From NCBI GenBank assembly GCA_031430645.1, contig JANPBY010000053.1:1-12389 (forward strand): 12,389 nt of DNA, in the 5' to 3' direction. This stretch comes from JANPBY01 sp031430645. Lineage in GTDB: Bacteria > Actinomycetota > Actinomycetes > DATJPE01. The translations under genes were made by a program, and so were the position numbers. A model generated the notes under the pieces. The model saw only the letters and a program-made list of their open reading frames with translations. It was not told the origin of the DNA and did no database searches. Of the stretch, positions 5,816 through 12,389 are shown one piece after another; positions within the stretch are counted from its first letter, which is position 1; each line of letters starts with the position of its first letter.

Positions 5816-8677
5816 TTAGCCTGCAGGGCCCTGTCGGGTGATCTTCAGCGGCTTACCAAACAGGTCCCTCTCGATGATCGTTGTCACACCTTCGGGCGCC
5901 TCGATGAGAATGGGCGACTGCTCAGTGGGAACGTCGAATATCTGGAAGCTCGTCGTGGTCTGGAACTGGCGAGGATTGGTGATGCGCGTGCGAAATTGCG
6001 TCAGGTAGGTCGATGTCGTGATCAGCGCGCCTTGCTCGGAATCCTGGCTGACAGAACTGACTCTTCCGAGCTTGTCGTAGGTCGTCGTGATCCCAAGCAG
6101 CGAATCGTCCACCGACACCAACGTGTCCACCGGATATGAACTGAACACCTCCTTGCTGTTTTCGTCGTACCGCTTCACGACGAAACTCTTGCTCATCGCA
6201 TTTCCCGTGTCTTCGGTGAGCATCAGCCGCGGACGCCAGAGCGCGTCATACAGCGTGCTGGTCCTTGCCGCACCGGTCTCGACTGTTTGCTTCCAGTGGC
6301 CGGCGGGCAGGCCGTAGGCGGCAGCAGAAAGTGCGAAGTTACGGCTGATCGGGTTCCAGGCCATGGAGTCAGCCGCCGGAAAATCCAGCCGAGTCATTCG
6401 TCCCATCGAATCGTAGGCGTAGCTCGTGCTGTCGCCCAGCTGATTCCTGACGGCGCGGATCTGTCCGAAATCATCGACAGTGGGAGACACGACTGTGGTG
6501 TCGGCGAACTCGATGCGCTGCGGGACGCCACGATGGTAATTGCCTATGCTGGTGATGTTGCCCAACGGATCGGTGATTGCAGAGAGCATCCCGCTTGCCG
6601 AGTAGGCGTACGTCGCCATCAGCACACCGAAGTTGTAGACGCGCTGTGGCAGGATCTTCGCGTCGTACTCGGTCTGGCTTGCGAGCTTCCCACCCTGCGT
6701 GACTTTCCAGGGTTGACCCAGCACCCACTGGCCGTCCGCAGGCCAATAAAGGGTCGTGTCGCTTCTACTGCCACCCAGGGAATTGAAGCGCTGCACTGTC
6801 TCGGGCTGGCCGAAGCGGTCAAAGCTGGTGGTTTGGCGCGAGAAGACCACCTCTTGTCGGGTTGTCTGACTGAGTACTTCCGGACTCAGGGTCTCGGTCG
6901 GCGCAGTATTGGAGAACGCGATCGAGTCCTCCATAGCCACGCCGATGCGGGTCGGGAAGGGCCAGGCCGCTTTCGGGTCGGCGTAGCTCAGGCTTTCCGA
7001 CTGCAAGCCCGTTGGAAAATCCTGGCCTTGCGCCGTCGTGGCGACTACCGCGCCTTGCAGCTTGCCCTCCAGATAGCCCCATCGCGTGCTGAATTGGTAA
7101 TGCGCGGTTTGCAGGCCTGGATCGGTAACTTCGGTCCACTTCCAGTCGCGACAGCCCGCGGCAACGCACTCGGCTTCCGAGCTGCCGGCAGCCGGCGAAT
7201 ACCGATAGGCCCATGTTGCAGGCGGAACTCCGACGCCTTGGATGGTCTTGCTGGTAATAGACAGTGCCAGGTAGACGGTTGGGCGCCGTTCGACCCAGGG
7301 TGCCAGGGTGCCGTTCATTTGGGCGCAGATCGTGGGCACCCAAGAGCGCGCGTGCGCGCGAAGCGACAGCCAGAAGCTGCCGACCAGCCCGCTGGGATGT
7401 GCAATGGTAATCAGCGACCAATTGTCATCAGACGCGATCGGCGTGAACGAGCGGACACCACAACTATTTTCGGGATCGGCGGACGGTACCTTCACCTGAT
7501 TGGAAGATCCCATCATCAGCTCCCAAGCCGTTTGGTCCGGCTGGACGACACGGACGAGCTCGCGCGTTTCACGCACCATCGGCGTGCTGTATTCGTATCG
7601 CCAGGTTCTGGCGTCGGGACTGCCGGGCTGCAGCGTGATCCGGTCAATCAAGGGCGCGTCGGTGCGCCAAGTGATGAGTACTTTGCGAAGATCGCTCGCG
7701 TTGATTTCCGTCAGGTGGTTGTTGACGTCATAGGTGTAGCTGACCCAGTTTCCGAACCGGTCTTCGACCCGGGTCGCATAGAGGTAGCCCATCTTCCGCG
7801 GCAAGTACTGTTCGTCTTCGCCCCAGTACACATTCGGATCGCTGCCCGTGGGTGCGGGAGCGGACGTGCTGTCCCCCCCGTCGCCTGGCACGGTCACGGG
7901 CGGATTGTCGGGATTATTCATGTGGGGAATCTGTTCGATCAGCATTTCCATCGGCGCTCCATACGCCAGATGGTTGAACCAATATTTGGTGCCATCCGGC
8001 GCAGTGGCCAGGAATGCTTCGCCGGCGAGGCCGTTTGCAGTGCTGGGCAGGCAGCTGATCATCCAGTGCCCGGGCGTGACAATCGGATAGGCAGAGACAT
8101 TGTTTCCGGGTGCCAAAGTATTTGAGGCAGTACGCAGGAGCAGCGGCTGGCTGCTGCCATCGCCGGTAATCAACTGGTAACCATGCCACCAGGACAAGCC
8201 GTAACCGTATGGCGAATGGCCGATTTCGCCAAATCCGGTGCAACGGGAGAGCGCTGTCGTGCCCAATTGCGAGGCGACGTAAGGAATCACTTTCCAAATG
8301 CCTTTGTTGCCCATCCGGTCGCCCGAGACAACGGTGGCGATTCGTGGAATTGACAAGTCCCAGTCAGCCATCGGCAAATCGTTGCCGTAGGTGAGTGGCG
8401 AACCAGAAGCCTCATAACTGCGCGCCAGCGTAATGGTCGGACCGATGCCGGGATAGGAAATGTCGGTCTGACGGAAGCTGAGCGCACCGTTGAACAGACT
8501 GATGTTCTCGCCGAAGGGCGTGTCCCCGAGAGGCTGGATGGTTTCCGCGCCCTTGATCCGGTTGAGATATTCAGTGGACGGATTCACCACCGTGTCCGCA
8601 CGAAGTTCTGTAGCCCCGAGTGCAAAGCAGAGCAACACCATCGCGCCAACCAGACACGTATCCCATTTGAACTGCAT
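5816..8677 (-). CDS. Sec-exported YD/Rhs-repeat protein lacking the Rhs core
   Basis: A 953-residue protein that looks like the N-terminal half of a canonical large Rhs protein. The start at 8677 is chosen over the in-frame ATG at 8731 because AGGGGAAG lies three bases upstream and a clean signal peptide follows: MQFK, hydrophobic core 8-22, likely cleavage after ALA-type LRA at 27. The segment beginning NPSTEYLNRIKGAETIQPLG (31-50) and the stretch with FNGALSF and LARSYEASG are typical of such Rhs N-termini. YD motifs include YTYDVNNHL (near 313) and, in the last 270 residues, YAYDSMGRM, LYDALWRPR, TYDKLGRVSS and RDLFGKPLKI. It stops six residues after that last motif, with no Rhs core, DPxG motif or toxin. 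A Gly/Ser/Pro linker in the middle is coded across a run of seven G. It is first in the operon, presumably driven from 8678-8939. It could be half of a two-chain shell, an accessory shell protein, or the product of a gene split by mutation. Confidence 0.92.
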   Translation of the reverse strand: MQFKWDTCLVGAMVLLCFALGATELRADTVVNPSTEYLNRIKGAETIQPLGDTPFGENISLFNGALSFRQTDISYPGIGPTITLARSYEASGSPLTYGNDLPMADWDLSIPRIATVVSGDRMGNKGIWKVIPYVASQLGTTALSRCTGFGEIGHSPYGYGLSWWHGYQLITGDGSSQPLLLRTASNTLAPGNNVSAYPIVTPGHWMISCLPSTANGLAGEAFLATAPDGTKYWFNHLAYGAPMEMLIEQIPHMNNPDNPPVTVPGDGGDSTSAPAPTGSDPNVYWGEDEQYLPRKMGYLYATRVEDRFGNWVSYTYDVNNHLTEINASDLRKVLITWRTDAPLIDRITLQPGSPDARTWRYEYSTPMVRETRELVRVVQPDQTAWELMMGSSNQVKVPSADPENSCGVRSFTPIASDDNWSLITIAHPSGLVGSFWLSLRAHARSWVPTICAQMNGTLAPWVERRPTVYLALSITSKTIQGVGVPPATWAYRYSPAAGSSEAECVAAGCRDWKWTEVTDPGLQTAHYQFSTRWGYLEGKLQGAVVATTAQGQDFPTGLQSESLSYADPKAAWPFPTRIGVAMEDSIAFSNTAPTETLSPEVLSQTTRQEVVFSRQTTSFDRFGQPETVQRFNSLGGSRSDTTLYWPADGQWVLGQPWKVTQGGKLASQTEYDAKILPQRVYNFGVLMATYAYSASGMLSAITDPLGNITSIGNYHRGVPQRIEFADTTVVSPTVDDFGQIRAVRNQLGDSTSYAYDSMGRMTRLDFPAADSMAWNPISRNFALSAAAYGLPAGHWKQTVETGAARTSTLYDALWRPRLMLTEDTGNAMSKSFVVKRYDENSKEVFSSYPVDTLVSVDDSLLGITTTYDKLGRVSSVSQDSEQGALITTSTYLTQFRTRITNPRQFQTTTSFQIFDVPTEQSPILIEAPEGVTTIIERDLFGKPLKITRQGPAG

Positions 8678-8680
8678 GCC

Positions 8681-8688
8681 CTTCCCCT
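8681..8688 (-). promoter_or_regulatory. Ribosome binding site of the first Rhs gene
   Basis: AGGGGAAG on the minus strand, three bases before ATG 8677. It supports this start over the in-frame ATG at 8731, which would put 18 polar residues ahead of the signal peptide. Confidence 0.6.
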
Positions 8689-8885
8689 GTTGAACAATCC
8701 ATGCGAACCGATGACGCAACCCGACTCGCAATCAGCCTATGCGATAGCAGCGTCGTGTGACGCACGTCGCAAGGCCTTGACGTATTGGTCATCGGGAAGC
8801 CATGCTGCCGCGAGCCGGGCAGACTGCGACATCAGGGGATGTGGGTGCCGTCCGTCAGTGAATGCGTACAAGATTTGGGGAGAGT

Positions 8886-8899
8886 TGCTGACCTCAGCA
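8886..8899. promoter_or_regulatory. Candidate operator dyad upstream of the XRE gene
   Basis: TGCTGA-CC-TCAGCA is a perfect 6-bp inverted repeat with a 2-bp centre, 41 bases before the XRE start. Dyads of this size are typical of sites bound by XRE dimers. I could not find a good -35/-10 pair in the divergent region to anchor it. Confidence 0.3.
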
Positions 8900-8921
8900 G
8901 CGTCACTAAGCACTGCGTCAC
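8900..8921. repeat. Direct repeat GCGTCAC, two copies, third copy inverted at 8757-8763
   Basis: GCGTCAC occurs at 8900-8906 and 8915-8921, 15 bp apart. Its reverse complement GTGACGC occurs at 8757-8763, and the shorter TGACGC at 8712-8717. All are in the divergent region between the Rhs operon and the XRE gene, so they may be regulator sites acting in both directions. Confidence 0.35.
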
Positions 8922-8939
8922 CGCTGGGGAGCGGATTCA

Positions 8940-9323
8940 ATGAGAGATTTGACGACACGAATCAGGCAGGCGCGTCGTCGCGTCGCCTATTCACAGACCG
9001 ATCTCGCAGGACAGGTGGGCGTCAACAGAAGCGCAGTCGCGCAGTGGGAACGACCGGGTGGCTCAACGCCCACCTCTTCCAACCTGTCGAAAATCGCCGT
9101 GATTACTTCTGTGCATTACGAGTGGCTGGCGACGGGTCGCGGGCAGATGTGCGCGGCGACAACGGCTGAAATGTCGGTCGCACCCACGTTGGAGTTGCAG
9201 TTCTACGCGCACGACGGCATCGAGGAGCGCGTGCTGCAAGGACTGCGAAAACTCGAGCACTGGCAGACGCTGACTATTGCCGAGCTGGTCGAGTCCCTCG
9301 GTCGCAAGCGCCTGGTGATCTGA
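8940..9323 (+). CDS. XRE-family helix-turn-helix regulator
   Basis: A 127-residue cytosolic DNA-binding protein. Residues 4-62 form an XRE/Cro-CI type domain: IRQARRRVAYSQTDLAGQVG, the recognition helix region NRSAVAQWER, then NLSKIAVITSVHYEWLATGRG, a closing stretch common in small regulators of this group. The C-terminal half (about 75-127) is not recognised. It is probably helical and could serve in dimer formation. The start is supported by GGGGAG at 8926-8931, eight bases upstream. It is divergent from the Rhs operon and convergent with the Calx-beta gene, with only 9 bp between stops. Position suggests it may control the Rhs operon or itself through the dyad and repeats in 8712-8921. 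Related proteins are common in Xanthomonadales outside Rhs loci as I remember them, so the link to toxin control is only an inference. Confidence 0.88.
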   Translation: MRDLTTRIRQARRRVAYSQTDLAGQVGVNRSAVAQWERPGGSTPTSSNLSKIAVITSVHYEWLATGRGQMCAATTAEMSVAPTLELQFYAHDGIEERVLQGLRKLEHWQTLTIAELVESLGRKRLVI

Positions 9324-9332
9324 AACGCAGGA

Positions 9333-12300
9333 TCAATGGCGCGGCTTGGCAGAAAGGATTTTTGCTATCGCCTTGGCAGAGCCGCGCCCAGCCCTCACCC
9401 CTGCCCCATCATCATTGATGATCGTGCCCACGCCCGTGTCATCAGCCAAGACCGCACCAGTGACATTGCCCACCTTCACCAGGAAGGTCTCGTCCGGCTC
9501 CGCATCCGTGTCGGCTAACACCTGCACCTGGTAAATCTGCCGAGTCCGTCCGGCGTCGATGGTCATTTCCGGCGTCCAGAAGCCCACGTAGTCCGCACCC
9601 CATGTCGCCGATCCATTTTCTTCCGTGTAAGCGTGGAAGGTCACCGGCGTGGGCATCGGCTGCGACAGCCGGACTTCGAAGACCAGGGTGGTCTCGCCGT
9701 CATTGCCCTCGACAATGGATGCATCGCCAACCGACAGCGTCGCTACATCGTCGTTGATGATGCGTGCGAGGCCCTGCGCATCGCTAACTGTCGCGCCAAT
9801 CACGTTGGACAAATTCACCACGAAGGTTTCGTTGTCTTCCACCAGGTCGTCCTGGAAGGTCGCCACGCTGAACGTGGCGGACAGGCTGCCCGCAGGAATC
9901 AACAAGTTATTGGCCTGCTTGGCTTCAAAATCGACACCCGGAATGGCGGTGCCATAACTGGTGCCGACGTCGAATGTCACGGGCGACGCGCTGGGCTCCG
10001 ACAGGCGAACGGTAAACTGCGCCACCCCACCCTCGCCTACTGTCAGGTCGTCAATCGCGATACCGTTCGGCACATCGTCATTCACCACGGTCGCGACGGC
10101 GGTGTCGTCGGTAATTGCCATGCCGGTCGGGCTCTCGAGCTTGATGGAGAACGTCTCGTTCGGCTCGAAGCGCGTGTCCGGCATCAGCGCGACCGTCACA
10201 TCAACCCAGGGCTGCCCCGCCGGGATGATGATGCCGCCCTGATAGCTGGACACGAAATCACTGCCGCCCTTCGCCGTTCCATCCTTCGTAAAGGCCGAGA
10301 AACTTACGCCATAAGGCATGCGCGCGGTAAGCGATGCGCGGAACTTCGCATACGATTTGCCCTGGCTGCCTTCTTCCACGACAACGTCGGCGATGGACAA
10401 GGTGGGCACCGGGTCGTCATTGACGATGGTCAGCGAGATATCGCTGGTACCGTCGATGACTCCGCCCTGGAAGTTGTTCAACGCGATGCCGACGTATTCG
10501 GTCTCTTCAAACACCGTGTCACCGTGCACGATCATGGGAACCTGCAAACTGGTCTGGCCCGCAGGTATCCGCAAGCCCCCGAGATGCAGGGGCTCGTAGT
10601 CGACGCCCGCTTCCGCCCGGTCGCCACCGGTACCGAGGTCGAAGGTCACATCGTTCGGCATCACCTGCGAAATCTGTACCGCCAGCATCACGATCTTGTC
10701 GCCGGCATCACCCTCGAACACCGTGGGAATATTCAGGCCAATCGTTGGCTGCGCCGAATCGTCATCGTAAATCTCTATGGATGGCGTCGGATTCACTACG
10801 GTGATGCCCTGCAGGTCGCTCAGCACCAGATGCAGGTCTTCATTGCCTTCCAGCAGTTGGTCGCCCAGCACGGTAATGAAGATGGGCGGCGTCAACAACT
10901 CGTCTTCCGGAATGAATACGTCGCCCTGGAAGGAGGCCACGTAGTCGATGCCGGCCTTCGCGCTGCCATCGCTGGTGGCCACGTCGAAACGCGCGCCGCC
11001 AGGCGGCGCCGGCTTGCTCAGCCTGCCCCTGATTTCCACCGTCCGCGGCCCGACATCGCATTCCTTGATCGACTCGAACTCATCGAAGGACAACACGGGT
11101 GGTGAATCAGGATCCACGGGTGTGCCGACCACGAGTGGAGACGATAGTGCCGATGCCGGCCCCATGCCTGCGGCATTGGTTGCGCGTGCATAGAACACGT
11201 AGCTTTCGTTTTCGTCCAGCAGGTGTATCTGGTGGACGGAGGTAGCGGAACCCTCATCGCTGTCCCTTGATCCGCCCGGAATGGCAAACACGGTATAGCC
11301 CGTGATGGGATTGCCACCGGCATCGACGGGTGGGCCGACGGTAACGTCCACGGTGCGCAAAGCGCCCGCCATCGGTGACACTTCCTGTACTTGGGTGACA
11401 ACAGGGGCGCCAGGCAGTCCGCCGGCGCCACCAAATAGCGTCAACTTGCCCGACAACAGCACCATGGGATGCGTTTGGCTTGCGACCGCGACATCGTTGA
11501 TGCCGTCGTGGTTGAAGTCACCCACGGCGAGGTCCGTGCCGATGAACTGGAGATCCGGATCGGGGACGAACAACTTGAATTCGCGCGAATAGCCAACGCC
11601 ATACATATCGGGCAGGTAGTAGAAAAGCGTCGGCCCATAGGAGGACTCGCCGAGCTGCAGGAAGTCGGTGCGGCCGTCACCATTCAAGTCCGCCAGGGCC
11701 GTATCGGACGAATAAGTGGCCGCGTGGAAAAGGGACGGGCGGGTTGCGAGTGACCCGTTGGCAAGTTGCGGATAAATCATCAGGCGCGGCAGGCCGGCAA
11801 TATTTGTTACCAAGGCATCCGGCAGCCCGTCACCGGTCATGTCGGCAATCGCTGGGCCCGAGTAGTAGTCGTTGTTCCTCTGCCCCATTCGGATCGGCGA
11901 AAGCCAGCCTCCCTGCGCGCTATTCCTGCGGTAAATCGGACGCATGTCGAAGGACAGCGAAGGCGTCGATAAGAAGTCTGGCCGACCATCGTTGTTCAGG
12001 TCACCGATTGCAGTGGACCTTGGAATGTCGGTGCTTGTCTCGGAGTGGTGCCGATCGAAATTTCCAGCCCCGTCGCCGAAATAGGTGACGACCTGGCCCG
12101 GATAATCAGTGGGCGTATTCCAGTTGATCAGCGCCAACTGCATCACCACATCGACGTGACCATCGCCGTCCATGTCTGCCGCGTGCGCGGGAGCGGCGGG
12201 GTGCTCGGTACTCCAGTCATCCACGCGCCACGCGAATCCGCCACCCGGCTGCGATACAAGGTAAAACAGCCCCGGTTTTTGGGATTGCGAGACGGCGATG

Positions 12301-12389
12301 TCGTCGATGCCGTCTTCGTTGAAGTCAGCTGCAACCATCCCGATTACCGAGGGCGAATACAGCGCGACCGGGAACGGGATTAAGACAGG
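9333..12389 (-). CDS. Large extracellular FG-GAP / fibronectin III / Calx-beta repeat protein (N-terminus missing)
   Basis: C-terminal 1018 residues; the frame is open to the right edge, and the first visible codons already lie inside an FG-GAP repeat, so ATG 12338 is internal. Numbering from that Met: six DxNxDGxxD calcium loops at about 5, 55, 113, 166, 217 and 274 (for example DFNEDGIDD, DMDGDGHVD, DLNGDGRTD) mark FG-GAP/VCBS blades; fibronectin type III at 311-407 (GNPITGYTV, YVFYARATNAAGMGP); Calx-beta repeats at 415-526, 531-643, 645-755, 758-864 and 866-977, most ending IINDD or VNDD. The tail (RGSAKAIAKILSAKPRH) is basic, with no sorting signal, autotransporter barrel or membrane segment in view. 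Such architectures bind calcium and act at or outside the cell surface in adhesion. It is separated from the Rhs operon by the inverted XRE gene, so it is not in the same transcript. Its partner, export route and full length cannot be seen here. Confidence 0.9.
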   Translation of the reverse strand, partial: PVLIPFPVALYSPSVIGMVAADFNEDGIDDIAVSQSQKPGLFYLVSQPGGGFAWRVDDWSTEHPAAPAHAADMDGDGHVDVVMQLALINWNTPTDYPGQVVTYFGDGAGNFDRHHSETSTDIPRSTAIGDLNNDGRPDFLSTPSLSFDMRPIYRRNSAQGGWLSPIRMGQRNNDYYSGPAIADMTGDGLPDALVTNIAGLPRLMIYPQLANGSLATRPSLFHAATYSSDTALADLNGDGRTDFLQLGESSYGPTLFYYLPDMYGVGYSREFKLFVPDPDLQFIGTDLAVGDFNHDGINDVAVASQTHPMVLLSGKLTLFGGAGGLPGAPVVTQVQEVSPMAGALRTVDVTVGPPVDAGGNPITGYTVFAIPGGSRDSDEGSATSVHQIHLLDENESYVFYARATNAAGMGPASALSSPLVVGTPVDPDSPPVLSFDEFESIKECDVGPRTVEIRGRLSKPAPPGGARFDVATSDGSAKAGIDYVASFQGDVFIPEDELLTPPIFITVLGDQLLEGNEDLHLVLSDLQGITVVNPTPSIEIYDDDSAQPTIGLNIPTVFEGDAGDKIVMLAVQISQVMPNDVTFDLGTGGDRAEAGVDYEPLHLGGLRIPAGQTSLQVPMIVHGDTVFEETEYVGIALNNFQGGVIDGTSDISLTIVNDDPVPTLSIADVVVEEGSQGKSYAKFRASLTARMPYGVSFSAFTKDGTAKGGSDFVSSYQGGIIIPAGQPWVDVTVALMPDTRFEPNETFSIKLESPTGMAITDDTAVATVVNDDVPNGIAIDDLTVGEGGVAQFTVRLSEPSASPVTFDVGTSYGTAIPGVDFEAKQANNLLIPAGSLSATFSVATFQDDLVEDNETFVVNLSNVIGATVSDAQGLARIINDDVATLSVGDASIVEGNDGETTLVFEVRLSQPMPTPVTFHAYTEENGSATWGADYVGFWTPEMTIDAGRTRQIYQVQVLADTDAEPDETFLVKVGNVTGAVLADDTGVGTIINDDGAGVRAGRGSAKAIAKILSAKPRH
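9408..11096 (-). repeat. Five tandem Calx-beta repeats (protein level)
   Basis: Five units of about 110 residues each. Each contains a 'G.D(Y/F)' turn (GIDYVAS, GVDYEPL, GSDFVSS, GVDFEAK, GADYVGF) followed by an acidic 'E..E.F' type strand. Four close with NDD; the first closes IEIYDDD. The units have diverged in DNA sequence, so recent tandem duplication is unlikely. Confidence 0.85.

Noticed and set aside
6287..8125. 612-codon open frame antisense to the first Rhs gene
   Set aside because: It mirrors a strongly coding minus-strand frame in GC-rich DNA, has no recognisable domain, and its composition (Arg, Gly and Val rich, irregular) is that of a shadow.
8678..8939. Sigma-70 promoters for the divergent genes
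   Set aside because: Candidates such as TTGCGA with TATCGC have 20-bp spacing or poor matches. None is good enough to list.
8737..8958. 73-codon open frame on the minus strand overlapping the XRE start
   Set aside because: No Shine-Dalgarno sequence before its ATG, third-position GC only about 55%, it covers the dyad and repeats, and it resembles no known protein. I leave the region as control DNA.
9633..11105. 490-codon open frame antisense to the Calx-beta gene
   Set aside because: It runs opposite the tandem repeats, is rich in His/Arg/Gly, and has no domain or start signal. It is explained by the minus-strand coding pattern.

Overview
The window is about 58-60% GC in its core genes. It holds five protein genes, two of them cut by the window edges, and I see no tRNA, rRNA, CRISPR array or insertion sequence. 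The style of the genes suggests a gammaproteobacterium of the Xanthomonadales/Lysobacterales (Lysobacter- or Rhodanobacter-like): large Sec-exported Rhs proteins with an 'NFNR...PYKFTDPDGR' core end, a kinase/TolB-like/TPR fusion protein, and a small 'WLATGRG' XRE regulator. This placement is inference from remembered family resemblance, not from a search.

Layout. 3-2060 (+): C-terminal 685 residues of a serine/threonine protein kinase carrying a TolB-like domain and TPR repeats. 2061-2394: AT-richer convergent spacer. 2395-8677 (-): a three-gene operon read right to left. It consists of a Sec-exported YD-repeat protein without an Rhs core (5816-8677), a second Sec-exported protein with two Ig-like modules, YD repeats, an Rhs core and a PD-(D/E)XK-type nuclease tail (2817-5720), and a small acidic cytosolic protein overlapping it by ATGA (2395-2820), the likely immunity protein. 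8678-8939: divergent control region with a dyad and three copies of a 7-mer. 8940-9323 (+): XRE-family regulator. 9333-12389 (-): C-terminal 1018 residues of a large, probably extracellular protein with six FG-GAP/VCBS calcium loops, one fibronectin type III module and five Calx-beta repeats.

The centre of interest is the Rhs locus. In related bacteria as I remember them, the stretch ending 'GKPLKITRQGP' and the stretch beginning 'RVYVYDASERLCKTI' follow each other within one polypeptide. Here the chain is split exactly at that point. Each half has its own start, the same purine-rich leader (AGGGGAAG, 3 nt before ATG) and its own signal peptide, and the second half has gained two Ig-like modules. 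The two products could assemble into one toxin-enclosing shell, as TcB and TcC do in Tc toxins, with the nuclease tip inside and the overlapping small gene protecting the producer. The sequence shows the architecture; co-assembly, toxin activity and immunity are inferences.
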